Shown: positions 11,173-24,327 of the stretch, piece after piece
How the letters are laid out: the number at the start of each line of letters is the position of its first letter
Position numbering within the stretch: position 1 is the first letter of the stretch
Assembly: GCA_021836225.1 (NCBI GenBank)
Contig: JAKBJA010000117.1
Coordinates: forward strand, 186,001-250,000
Length of the DNA stretch: 64,000 nucleotides
DNA from: Pseudomonadota bacterium
GTDB taxonomy: Bacteria > Pseudomonadota > Gammaproteobacteria > Burkholderiales > Thiobacillaceae
Reading direction: 5' to 3'
Position numbers and translations under genes: made by a program
The notes under the pieces: generated by a model
The model's input: the letters and a program-made list of their open reading frames with translations, nothing else
What the model was told of the DNA's origin: nothing
Database searches by the model: none

Positions 11173-11901
11173 ATGCACTTGGATAAATTGCCTGCCACCG
11201 CTGACCCGGGGCGCACCGCCGAGATCAATTACTCGGCACGCGAGTCATGGCGGATGCTGGGAATTATGGCAGAGTTCGTCGAGGCGACCGAACGGCTGGC
11301 CTCCATCCGCCCGGCCGTGTCGATTTTCGGCAGCGCACGCACGCCGCCGGACCATGCGTATTACATGCAGACCGAAGACATCGCGCGCAAGCTGTCGGAC
11401 GCCGGCTTCTCGGTCGTGTCCGGCGGCGGCCCCGGCATCATGGAAGCGGCCAACAAGGGCGCGTATTTCGGCAAGTCGCCCAGCGTCGGCCTCAACATCC
11501 AGCTGCCGCACGAACAGTCCTCCAATGCCTATCAGGACATCAGCCAGACTTTCCAGCATTTCTTCGCGCGCAAGGTCATGTTCGTCAAGTTTGCCGCCGC
11601 CTATGTCGTCATGCCCGGCGGTTTCGGCACGCTGGACGAACTCTTCGAGGCGCTGACCCTGGTGCAGACCGGGAAGATTGCCGGCATCCCCATCATCCTG
11701 GTCGGCTCGAAATTCTGGGCGGGGCTGGCTGCCTGGGTGAAGGACAGGCTGGTCGCCGAGGGCATGATTTCGCCCGAAGACGTCGACCTGCTGCGCATCA
11801 TCGACCAGCCGGAAGAGGTGGTCGACGCCATCTTCAGCCATTATGAAAAACGCGGCTTCATGCCCTCGCTGGCCGAACGCGAAATCCAGCTCAATCTGTG
11901 A
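11173..11901 (+). CDS. LOG-family (TIGR00730) nucleotide-monophosphate phosphoribohydrolase-like protein
   Basis: A 242-residue Rossmann-fold protein with the family motifs SGGGPGIMEAANKGA and PGGFGTLDELFEAL (the PGGxGTxxE signature). Characterised relatives release cytokinin-type bases from riboside monophosphates or hydrolyse purine/pyrimidine nucleoside monophosphates; the substrate here cannot be told from sequence. The N-terminal extension before IMAEFVEATERL is plausible, so the ATG at 11173 was kept; an ATG at 11248 would shorten it. The start is nearly back to back with polA. Confidence 0.85.
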   Translation: MHLDKLPATADPGRTAEINYSARESWRMLGIMAEFVEATERLASIRPAVSIFGSARTPPDHAYYMQTEDIARKLSDAGFSVVSGGGPGIMEAANKGAYFGKSPSVGLNIQLPHEQSSNAYQDISQTFQHFFARKVMFVKFAAAYVVMPGGFGTLDELFEALTLVQTGKIAGIPIILVGSKFWAGLAAWVKDRLVAEGMISPEDVDLLRIIDQPEEVVDAIFSHYEKRGFMPSLAEREIQLNL

Positions 11902-11958
11902 GTGGCCGGCGCGTCTCTCATCTAAGCTAATACTATTCGCCTTACTCTGGAGCCTGTC

Positions 11959-12282
11959 ATGCGCTATCCCGTTTTGTTGTTGACCTTGCTGTTGAGCGGC
12001 CTTGCCGTTGCAGCCGACCCGTCCGAGCGGCCGCCCGGGCTCACGCCCGTCCCGGATGGCCCCCCAGGGCCCAACGATGCGCCGCCCGTGACGATCAAGC
12101 CGAGCAGCCAGGGAGGGCGCGTGATCGAATACCGCGCGCACGGCAAGCTCTACATGCTGAAGGTCATTCCCAAGGTCGGCAAGCCGTATTACCTCGTCGA
12201 CCCGCGCGGAGATGGCCGTTTCGAGAGGCAGGAGACCTTGCCTGGCCTGCAGCCGCCGCTGTGGGTAATCAAGGAGTGGTGA
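11959..12282 (+). CDS. DUF2782 family secreted protein
   Basis: A 107-residue protein with a clear signal peptide (MRYPVLLLTLLLSGLAVA-AD), a proline-rich linker and the DUF2782 core IEYRAHGKLYMLKVIPKVG. Function is unknown; the family is small, periplasmic and betaproteobacterial or gammaproteobacterial. A GGAG-like site lies upstream. In many relatives it sits close to polA, as here. Confidence 0.8.
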   Translation: MRYPVLLLTLLLSGLAVAADPSERPPGLTPVPDGPPGPNDAPPVTIKPSSQGGRVIEYRAHGKLYMLKVIPKVGKPYYLVDPRGDGRFERQETLPGLQPPLWVIKEW

Positions 12283-12329
12283 TCAAGTAGTCCTGAATCT
12301 TTGCATGCGCGTCGGTTAAAATCGGCCGC

Positions 12330-13084
12330 ATGAATACTGCTTCCAATCAAGACGTCCCGCGCAAGGTCGCGGCCAGCCAGGGGTTTCAGTGGGTGGTCGC
12401 CGGCTTTCGCCTGTATCGCAAGAATCCCCTCTTGTTGTCTGCCGCGTTCGGCCTGCTGTTCGGCGTGGTGATGGCGCTCGGCCTCATTCCCCTGGTGGGC
12501 GGCTCGCTGTCGGATCTGGCCTCGCCCTTGATGGTGGCCGGGTTCATGGCGGCATATCGCGCACTCGACGAGGGCCGCGAACTCGAACTGCCGCATTTCC
12601 TGGCCGGTGTGCGCGGGCCGCTGATCCCGCTGATGACCGTCGGGGCAGTGCAGTTGCTGGGTGCGCTGGTGATCGGCCAGATCATGCTTGCCATGGGCTT
12701 CGATCCGCAGGCGGTGATGGATGCCGCCAAGGGCGGCAAGGCCTCGCCGGCCGAGATGCAGGCGATGATGAACCAAGCCCTGCCTGCGGTGCTCGTCGGG
12801 ATGGCGCTGTTTACCCCGCTGATCATGGCCACCTGGTTTGCGCCGGCGCTGATCCTGTTCGGCGGCGCCCGCCCGCCCACCGCGCTGGGCGTGAGTCTCA
12901 AGGCCGTCGCCAAAAACTGGGCGGCAATGCTGACGAACAGTCTCGCGCTCGGCCTGCTGCTGTTCATCGCCGCGCTGGTGCCGATGCTGCTGGGTCTGCT
13001 GGTCGCGATGCCGGTGCTGTTCGGTTCGCTGTATGCCTCGTATCAGGCGATCTTTGCGGTATGGGCGGACGATTCCGTGCCGGC

Positions 13085-13109
<25 letters not shown>
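12330..13109 (+). CDS. BPSS1780-family integral membrane protein
   Basis: A 259-residue hydrophobic protein with about six membrane segments, beginning with the typical soluble stretch GFQWVVAGFRLYRKNPLLL. It fits the BPSS1780 family, which has no assigned function. Its last 25 bases overlap the last 25 bases of uvrD on the other strand. A TTAAAAT stretch about 15 bases upstream of the start could be part of a promoter. Confidence 0.75.
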
Positions 13110-15268
<2,159 letters not shown>

Positions 15269-15315
15269 ACGGGGGTAAAATCGGGCAGTCAATCGCAGAT
15301 TATAAAGGCCTGGAG

Positions 15316-15567
15316 ATGGTGAAGATTTTGTTTTTTGGCGACCTCGTGGACACGCTCGGAATGGCCTCCGACGAACTCGCCCTGCCGCCCGACGTGACCG
15401 ACGTCGAGCGCCTGCTGTTCGTGCTGTCCAAGCGCGGCGAGATGTGGAAGAAGATGCTGCTCGGCAATCCCAAGCTCAACATCACCATCAACAAGCAGTT
15501 CGCCGAGAAGTCTGCCCCGGTCAAGGATGGGGACGAGATTGCGCTGGTTGGGTTTTCGGTGGTGTGA
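15316..15567 (+). CDS. MoaD/ThiS-like beta-grasp protein without C-terminal Gly-Gly
   Basis: An 83-residue small protein resembling MoaD along its length (MVKILFFGDLVDTLG at the start; VKDGDEIAL near the end). MoaD and ThiS carry sulphur as a thiocarboxylate on a C-terminal Gly-Gly. Here the protein ends GFSVV with no diglycine, so it cannot act as a standard sulphur carrier unless processed. It lies opposite uvrD (47 bases from the uvrD start) and has no other molybdopterin or thiamin gene beside it. Confidence 0.7.
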   Translation: MVKILFFGDLVDTLGMASDELALPPDVTDVERLLFVLSKRGEMWKKMLLGNPKLNITINKQFAEKSAPVKDGDEIALVGFSVV

Positions 15568-15579
15568 GTGGCTGAGACC

Positions 15580-15630
15580 GGCCAATATGAGGAAGTTCAT
15601 ACGCGTCGTATGACCGTCTCTTCCTTGGCC
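15580..15630. repeat. Hairpin-rich intergenic segment after the MoaD-like gene
   Basis: A perfect 7-bp hairpin TCATACG-CGT-CGTATGA (15597-15613) is enclosed by AGGAAG/CTTCCT and GGCCA/TGGCC arms with unpaired bases. There is no T-run. It could protect a 3' end or be a small palindromic repeat; no second copy was recognised in the window. The rest of the 169-base gap (to 15736) ends in an AAGGATAAGGA ribosome site for the next gene. Confidence 0.5.
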
Positions 15631-15736
15631 AAAGCAGACGAACAAGCTTGTAGATCAAGCGAGTTAAGTAAACTGGTGATGGGTTAAGCGTCTTGGCCCG
15701 TTTGGATAATTATTAACAACAAGGATAAGGAACCGT

Positions 15737-16354
15737 ATGCCGAAGCTTCGCCGCAATCTTGTTGGAATTTTATCTTGTCTGGTTCTCGCTGGTTGTGCCG
15801 GGACTCCACTTGTCGTGGATGTCTCAGATTCAATTTATCGTGGGGCAACCCCGATTCGCTCGGCAGAACATCATATTTCGGCTCTGACTATCGTTAACAA
15901 GGCTGACGACGGAAAAGTGGTCAACACCACGCTAGGATCGGATAGCATTTTCCCTATCAAGCCGGAGACGCCTACCCGAGTCACGGTTGAACAGGACATC
16001 AAACGATACCTGGGGGAACAATTGGTGACAGACCACAGCGCAAAGCGATCAGTGTATGTAACAATTTCTAAAGCCGATGCATATTGGGTTTGGGGAAGTG
16101 CTGCCAAGATGCCATTTGTAGGTTTGGCGCTTGCGGGAGCCAACACAGACATTGGAATGAACCTCAAGGTGCTTATTGAAATTGAGGATTCCGGGAGAGT
16201 GATTTCATCCTACCAGTTCGATGAAAACATAGTCATTCAGGACAAGGCTACCGATCAGGGGGCCATTGCTGCGTCATACCGCAAGCTCATCGAAACATAT
16301 CGGAAAAAGTTTTTTCAGGAACTGGATACCCGGTTCATAAACAGATATTTCTAA
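15737..16354 (+). CDS. Predicted lipoprotein of unknown function (AT-richer)
   Basis: A 205-residue protein with a lipoprotein signal (LVLAGC, Cys about 20). The mature part has no family that I recognise. It contains a segment predicted to be beta-rich (RSVYVTISKADAYWVWGS) and a hydrophobic glycine-rich stretch (MPFVGLALAGANTDIG). Codon use is visibly more AT-rich than the neighbours, as is the next gene, which suggests acquisition from elsewhere. A strong AAGGATAAGGA site precedes the ATG. Envelope location is inferred from the lipobox only. Confidence 0.65.
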   Translation: MPKLRRNLVGILSCLVLAGCAGTPLVVDVSDSIYRGATPIRSAEHHISALTIVNKADDGKVVNTTLGSDSIFPIKPETPTRVTVEQDIKRYLGEQLVTDHSAKRSVYVTISKADAYWVWGSAAKMPFVGLALAGANTDIGMNLKVLIEIEDSGRVISSYQFDENIVIQDKATDQGAIAASYRKLIETYRKKFFQELDTRFINRYF

Positions 16355-16391
16355 GTAGGTTCCGTTATAAAAACTAATCAAGAGGGAGGCC

Positions 16392-16694
16392 ATGAAAGTG
16401 AAATTTGGAATGACGTTGGTTGCTATTCCGCTAGGCTTGATGATGATCATTTCGGGGTGTGCGCCTGTTGATGCCGTTACTCGGCGAAACACAGCCGGAC
16501 AGCCACCCGCTTACGTTGACGGATATTCGGACGGATGCGGATCAGGATATGTAGCAGCAGGCCATCCGTATGCAAAAGCCACAAAAAATGTAACAAGATT
16601 CCTGGCTGACCCTGTCTATAAGACCGGGTGGGATGATGGATTTGCTACTTGCAAAGGTCAGTATGACAGTATTGGTATGTCACTCCGTCGCTAA
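16392..16694 (+). CDS. Small predicted lipoprotein with GYxDG/GWxDG repeats
   Basis: A 100-residue protein with a signal peptide ending in a lipobox (MIISGC). The mature part has two related short motifs, VDGYSDGCGSG and TGWDDGFATCKG, each with one cysteine, which could form a disulphide in the periplasm. The GAGGGAGG ribosome site is strong. It follows the lipoprotein gene at 15737 after 37 bases and shares its AT-richer composition, so the two probably form one acquired transcription unit. Function unknown. Confidence 0.65.
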   Translation: MKVKFGMTLVAIPLGLMMIISGCAPVDAVTRRNTAGQPPAYVDGYSDGCGSGYVAAGHPYAKATKNVTRFLADPVYKTGWDDGFATCKGQYDSIGMSLRR

Positions 16695-16834
16695 TTTATT
16701 TAAAGCGCCCCTGAATCTCTCTTGCTTCTAGATAGTGTTGATCATTAAAGAAAGCTGCGTGTCCGCTTTGGCACCGATAGCCGGACACACGGTCTGGTCG
16801 GATTGAATGACTGAAATGGGTTGCGAGAGCGGCC

Positions 16835-16860
16835 ATAAAAAACGGAGCCATTTGGCTCCG
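16835..16860 (-). terminator. Intrinsic terminator after prk
   Basis: A perfect 8-bp stem CGGAGCCA-TT-TGGCTCCG at 16843-16860 is followed on the minus strand by a run of six Ts. It lies 27 bases past the prk stop. The rest of the 193-base gap (16695-16887) holds only a GTGTCCG/CGGACAC inverted repeat (16759-16788) with no T-run. Confidence 0.9.
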
Positions 16861-16887
16861 CTTTCCATTCAGGCAATACCTGTTCGA

Positions 16888-17775
16888 TTACTTGTTCTTG
16901 TTCGCGATCATGTCCTGGATGATCGGTGCCAGGATCAGTTCCATGGCGAAGCCCATCTTGGCGCCCGGCACCACGATGGTGTTGCGGCGTGACATGAAGG
17001 AGTTCTGGATCATGTTCAAGAGATAGGGGAAATCGACGCCATCCGGATTGCGGAAGCGGATGACGATGAAGCTTTCGTCCGGCGTCGGGATGTCGCGCGT
17101 GATGAAGGGGTTGGAGGTGTCGACGGTGGAGACGCGCTGGAAGTTGATGTCGGTGCGCGAGAACTGCGGAGTGATGTAGTTCACGTAGTCCGGCATGCGG
17201 CGCAGGATGGTGTCGACGATGACGTCGGCTGAATAGCCGCGCTCGGCGCCGTCGCGGTGGATTTTCTGGATCCATTCGAGGTTGACGATGGGCACCACGC
17301 CGATGCCGAGGTCGACGTGCTTGGAGACGTCGATGTCGTCGGTTTTCACCAGGCCGTGCAGGCCTTCATAGAACAGCACGTCGGAGCCGGCGGGTACGTC
17401 TTCCCACGGGGTGAACTCGCCGGGGTTGAGGCTGGTGTTGAGGCGCTTGTTGTGCTCGGCGGCTTCTTCGTCGCTGTGGATGTAGTAGCGCTTCTGGCCG
17501 CCGCCGGTCTTGCCGTAGGTCTCGAACAGTTCGGCCAGCTTGTCGAAACGGTTGGCGGCCGGGCCGAAGTGGCTGAACGACATGTTGCCTTCGGCCTCGG
17601 CCTTTTTCACGGCTTCCTTGAACTCGACCCGAGACAGGCCGTGGAAGCTGTCGCCCTCGATCACGGCGGCGTTGATCTTCTCGCGGAAGAAAATGTGCTC
17701 GAACGCGCGCTTGACGGTGGTGGTGCCGGCGCCGGATGAACCCGTGACCGCAATGACGGGATGCTTCTTGGACAT
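16888..17775 (-). CDS. prk: Phosphoribulokinase, class I (proteobacterial)
   Basis: A 295-residue kinase with P-loop GSSGAGTTTVK near residue 15 and the family segments IEGDSFHGLSR and LFYEGLHGLV. It phosphorylates ribulose 5-phosphate to ribulose 1,5-bisphosphate, the committed CO2-acceptor step of the Calvin cycle, and so marks the organism as a likely autotroph. The ATG at 17775 follows an AGGGAGT site. It stands alone: no cbb genes and no CbbR regulator are adjacent. It has its own terminator, and repeat elements occupy the upstream gap. Confidence 0.97.
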   Translation of the reverse strand: MSKKHPVIAVTGSSGAGTTTVKRAFEHIFFREKINAAVIEGDSFHGLSRVEFKEAVKKAEAEGNMSFSHFGPAANRFDKLAELFETYGKTGGGQKRYYIHSDEEAAEHNKRLNTSLNPGEFTPWEDVPAGSDVLFYEGLHGLVKTDDIDVSKHVDLGIGVVPIVNLEWIQKIHRDGAERGYSADVIVDTILRRMPDYVNYITPQFSRTDINFQRVSTVDTSNPFITRDIPTPDESFIVIRFRNPDGVDFPYLLNMIQNSFMSRRNTIVVPGAKMGFAMELILAPIIQDMIANKNK

Positions 17776-17827
17776 GCTTGGACTCCCTGAAGAGGTATGA
17801 AAATGAAAGCGAAAACGCACCATTTTA

Positions 17828-17967
17828 CCCGCAAGGAGTAGGCCGTGGTAGTAGAGGCGCTAAAGCCCCAAAGGATCGCGATGCCCCTTGTGGGTACTCC
17901 GATCCACTATGGGCTGAAGCCCATGTGGAGTCGTATGCGCCAACAACCACGCACTACCTTTGCGGGA
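17828..17967. repeat. Family B inverted-repeat element, interrupted by a family C element
   Basis: The left part has CCCGCAAGGAGTAGGCCGTG and then GTAGTAGAGGCGCTAAAG. The right part (17940-17967) is its imperfect reverse complement, ending CTACCTTTGCGGG. Removing 17866-17936 would leave a simple hairpin GGCGC-TAAA-GCGCC flanked by CGTGGT/AACCACG arms. That is the same layout as 50183-50232, where the hairpin is GCCGC-TGAA-GCGGC and nothing is inserted. It occupies most of the 233-base gap upstream of prk (minus) and downstream of the GlcG-like gene. Confidence 0.8.
17865..17939 (-). repeat. Family C palindromic repeat nested in the family B element
   Basis: This 75-base copy has GCCCCAAAGGAT, the palindromic block CCCCTTGTGGGTAC, TCCGATCCACTA, the hairpin TGGGC-TGAA-GCCCA and TGTGGAGTCGTATGCG. 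It is the fullest copy in the window. Its location inside the loop side of another palindrome is direct evidence that it is an insertion. Confidence 0.82.
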
Positions 17968-18008
17968 GAGGGTTTGTCATCCGCACGGCGGTGCCCCGCC
18001 CTTGCGGG

Positions 18009-18500
18009 CTACGGCGCGAATTCCAGCCGTTCCTCCACTTTCTTCAGCGCGGCGGCGGCGCAGGCAGCGTCCTTGTCGCCGCCGGGCGCGCCCGACACCC
18101 CGACCGCACCGATCAGGCTGCCGGCGGCACGGATCGGCAGGCCGCCCTCCATGACGATGAGGCCGTCGATGTGGTTGAGTTCGGGGCGGATGTCGCTGCG
18201 GGCGGCGCGGAATTCGCCGGAATCGATGCCGGACATGACGCTCATGCCGGCCTTGCGCTCGGCGATTTCGAGCGTGTAGCGCGGCGCCAGGGTGTCGCGC
18301 AGGGCGGCCTGCACATTGCCGGCGCGGTCGAGCACGACGGCGGAGACGGTGTAGCCCTCTTTGCGGCAGGTCTCGACCGCGTCCATGGCGATGTCGCGCG
18401 CGAGTTCCAGACTGATCTGCTTGACTGGCAGCACGTCGGGCTGGGCGGCCAGGGCAGGCAGGGAGGCGGAAAGCAGGGCGAGCGGAAGCAGTGTTTTCAT
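18009..18500 (-). CDS. Secreted GlcG/HbpS family haem-binding-like protein
   Basis: A 163-residue protein with a signal peptide (MKTLLPLALLSASLPALAA) and one GlcG/HbpS domain (IVMEGGLPIRAAGSLIGAVG, VSGAPGGDKDAACA). Family members are exported proteins; some bind haem or cobalamin, and others occur with glycolate oxidation genes. The ligand is not evident here. AAAAAGGAG at suitable spacing sets the start at 18500; the longer frame to 18545 is not needed. It is upstream of prk on the same strand but separated by a repeat-filled gap. Confidence 0.85.
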   Translation of the reverse strand: MKTLLPLALLSASLPALAAQPDVLPVKQISLELARDIAMDAVETCRKEGYTVSAVVLDRAGNVQAALRDTLAPRYTLEIAERKAGMSVMSGIDSGEFRAARSDIRPELNHIDGLIVMEGGLPIRAAGSLIGAVGVSGAPGGDKDAACAAAALKKVEERLEFAP

Positions 18501-18522
18501 GAATTCTCCTTTTTCGTTGTGA

Positions 18523-21744
<3,222 letters not shown>

Positions 21745-21761
<17 letters not shown>

Positions 21762-22758
21762 GCGTCTGCCCGACCAGCTTGCGCGCGGCCTGGCCGCGCT
21801 TTACGTGGTGGTGGGCGATGAGCCGCTGGCGGCGCAGGAGGCGGGCGACGCCATTCGCGCGGCGGCCCGCGAGGCAGGCCACAGCGAACGCAGCGTATTT
21901 ACCGTGCAGGGGCGCTACAACTGGCAGAGCCTCTTCGCCAGCGGCGACAACTTCTCGCTGTTCGGCGAGCGCCGCCTGACCGAGATCCGCATCCCGTCCG
22001 GCAAGCCGGGCGTGGACGGCGCCAAGGCGCTGGAAGCCTACGCGGCCCGGTTGCCCACCGATACGCTGACGCTCATCAGCCTGCCGGGACTGGACTGGAA
22101 GACCATGCAGAGCCGCTGGTTTGCCGCACTCGCCAATCAGGGCGTGGTGGTCGAGGCGAAGCCGGTCGACCGTGCCGCGCTGCCAGGCTGGATCGACCGC
22201 CGGCTGACGAAACAGGGCCTGCGCGCCGAGCGCGCCGCGCTGGACTTCCTGGCCGATCAGGTTGAAGGGAATTTATTGGCCGCGCAGCAGGAAATCGACA
22301 AGCTCGCGTTGCTGTTGCCGCCGGGGACCGTGACGCTGGCCGACGTCGAGCATGCGGTGGTCGACGTCAGCCGGCTGGAGGCCGATGCCTTGCAGGATGC
22401 GCTGTATGCGGGTGATGGCGCACGTTTCGCCCAGGTGGTGACCGATCTGCGCGACAGCGGCGAAGCCGTGCCGGCGATCCTGTGGCAGGTATCGTCGGCG
22501 GTACAGCTGCTGCTCAGGCTAAAATTGGCGCTGGCGCAGGGCGACAGCCTGCCCGGGCTGATGCGCACGCTGTGGGGGCGCGACAAGCAGCGCGTGCCGC
22601 AGATCGAACGGGCGCTGAAACGCCTGAGCCTGGCGCAGGTCGAAACAGCATTGGCCGATCTGGCGCTGATCGACCGCCAGGCCAAGGGGCTTGAGCGTGT
22701 GGGCGATCCCTGGGATACGCTGCTGCGCGTGGGCATGACGCTGGCTAGGGCGGGTTAA
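21745..22758 (+). CDS. holA: DNA polymerase III delta subunit
   Basis: A 337-residue clamp-loader delta subunit ([42 protein letters not shown]). It opens the beta clamp within the DnaX complex. The ATG at 21745 is preceded in frame by a TTG. The last codons (Ala-Gly-stop) are written by the left end of the repeat element that begins at 22747: the TAA stop lies inside the element's GTTAAC core, so the insertion or its decay defined the present C-terminus. Confidence 0.95.
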
Positions 22759-23013
22759 CGCTAATTTCGCGCCCGCGTTGCCGCGAGAAAGCGATGGATG
22801 CAAGGCGTGTCGCGCGGGCAAGGGCCATCCCTTGCCAAGCGGCGCAACGCCGCAGACGCGCTTTCTCGCAGCAACCCGAAGGGACGGGCCGATTCGGGCG
22901 CATCCCTTTGTCGCAAACCGCTTGCAGTGAACGACACTGCCGCGCGGCTCGCTTCGCGGCCTGCATCCCGAATCGGCCTCGTCGCGGGCGTAAAATTAGC
23001 GTTAACCCGCCCT
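22747..23013. mobile_element. Family A terminal-inverted-repeat element, copy 1 (267 bp)
   Basis: The ends are perfect inverted copies over 20 bases (AGGGCGGGTTAACGCTAATT) and similar for about 10 more. The interior matches, in reverse orientation, the element at 25804-26027, except for an extra 43 bases at 22915-22957. There is no transposase gene; size and ends fit a MITE or a non-autonomous passenger. Several frames on both strands lack stops. The flanks show no clear target duplication. It fills nearly all of the 284-base gap between holA and proA. Confidence 0.88.
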
Positions 23014-23042
23014 CGTTCCGGGCGGCTGGGCAACAGGACAAG

Positions 23043-24323
23043 ATGATGGACGTGAAAAGCTACATGCAGACGGTGGGCAGACAGGCGCGCGAAGCCTCGC
23101 GCGCGATTGCCCGCGCCGACACCAATCAGAAGAACCGGGCGCTGCTGGCGATGGCGGCAGCGATCCGGCGCGACGCCGCCAAATTGCTGGCGGCGAATGC
23201 GCGCGACATGGAACACGCGCGCGCCAGCGGCCTCGACGCCGCGCTGCTCGATCGCCTGCAGATCAACGAAAAAGCGGTGGCCGGCATGGCCGAAGGGCTG
23301 GAGCAGATTGCCGCGCTGCCCGATCCGGTCGGCGAGATCGACGGTCTCAAATTCCGTCCCTCCGGCATCCAGGTCGGCAAGATGCGGGTGCCGCTCGGCG
23401 TCATCGGCATCATCTACGAGGCGCGCCCGAACGTGACGGCGGACGCTGCCGGGCTGTGCCTGAAATCCGGCAACGCGGCGATCCTGCGCGGCGGCTCCGA
23501 AGCGCTGCATTCCAACCAGGCGGTCGCCGCCTGCGTGCGCGAGGGGCTGGAGGTCGCCGGTCTGCCCGCGACCGTGGTGCAGGTGATCGAGACCACCGAC
23601 CGCGCCGCGGTGGGCGAGCTCATCACCATGAAGGACTACGTCGACGTCATCGTGCCGCGCGGCGGCAAGGGCCTGATCGAGCGCATCACCGGCGAGGCGC
23701 GGGTGCCGGTGATCAAGCACCTGCACGGCAATTGCCACGTCTACGTCGACGACCGTGCCGACCTCGCCAAGGCGGTGAAGATCGTCGAGAACGCCAAGAC
23801 CCAGCGCTACGGCACCTGCAACACCACTGAGTCGCTGCTGGTTGCCCGTGGGATTGCAAGCGTGGCGCTGCCCGAGATCGGGAAAATGCTGGCCGGCAAG
23901 GGCGTGGAAATGCGCTGCTGTCCGGAAGTGCTGGCGATCCTGAGGGGTGCAGGCATCGCGGCGGACAAGTTGAAGGCCGCGGTGGAAGCCGACTGGACCG
24001 AGGAATATCTCGGCCCCATCATCGCGGTGAAAGTGGTCGACGACCTCGACGCCGCCATGACCCACATCAACACCCACGGCTCGCAGCACACCGACGCCAT
24101 CGTCACCGAGGACTACGGCCGGGCGCGTCGTTTCCTGCGCGAGGTCGATTCGGCCAGTGTCATCGTCAACGCCTCCACCCGCTTTGCCGACGGCTTCGAG
24201 TACGGCCTCGGCGCCGAGATCGGCATTTCCACCGACAAGATCCACGCGCGTGGCCCGGTCGGACTGGAAGGCCTCACCAGCCAGAAATGGGTGGTACTGG
24301 GAGACGGGCACGTCCGCGGATAA
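23043..24323 (+). CDS. proA: Gamma-glutamyl phosphate reductase
   Basis: A 426-residue aldehyde-dehydrogenase-fold enzyme with the catalytic cysteine in [12 protein letters not shown] and the substrate region [14 protein letters not shown]. It reduces glutamyl 5-phosphate to glutamate semialdehyde for proline synthesis. The start is one of two adjacent ATGs (23043/23046). The same frame is open back to 22794 inside the repeat element, but the extra 83 residues have no counterpart in ProA. proC is also in the window (48744). Confidence 0.97.
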   Translation: MMDVKSYMQTVGRQAREASRAIARADTNQKNRALLAMAAAIRRDAAKLLAANARDMEHARASGLDAALLDRLQINEKAVAGMAEGLEQIAALPDPVGEIDGLKFRPSGIQVGKMRVPLGVIGIIYEARPNVTADAAGLCLKSGNAAILRGGSEALHSNQAVAACVREGLEVAGLPATVVQVIETTDRAAVGELITMKDYVDVIVPRGGKGLIERITGEARVPVIKHLHGNCHVYVDDRADLAKAVKIVENAKTQRYGTCNTTESLLVARGIASVALPEIGKMLAGKGVEMRCCPEVLAILRGAGIAADKLKAAVEADWTEEYLGPIIAVKVVDDLDAAMTHINTHGSQHTDAIVTEDYGRARRFLREVDSASVIVNASTRFADGFEYGLGAEIGISTDKIHARGPVGLEGLTSQKWVVLGDGHVRG

Positions 24324-24327
24324 GGCC

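Noticed and set aside
16759..16788. GTGTCCG/CGGACAC inverted repeat as a second terminator
   Set aside because: No T-run on either side; the real terminator is at 16835-16860.
17828..17967. CRISPR or tandem repeat array
   Set aside because: There is no regular spacing of direct repeats; the structure is inverted and nested.
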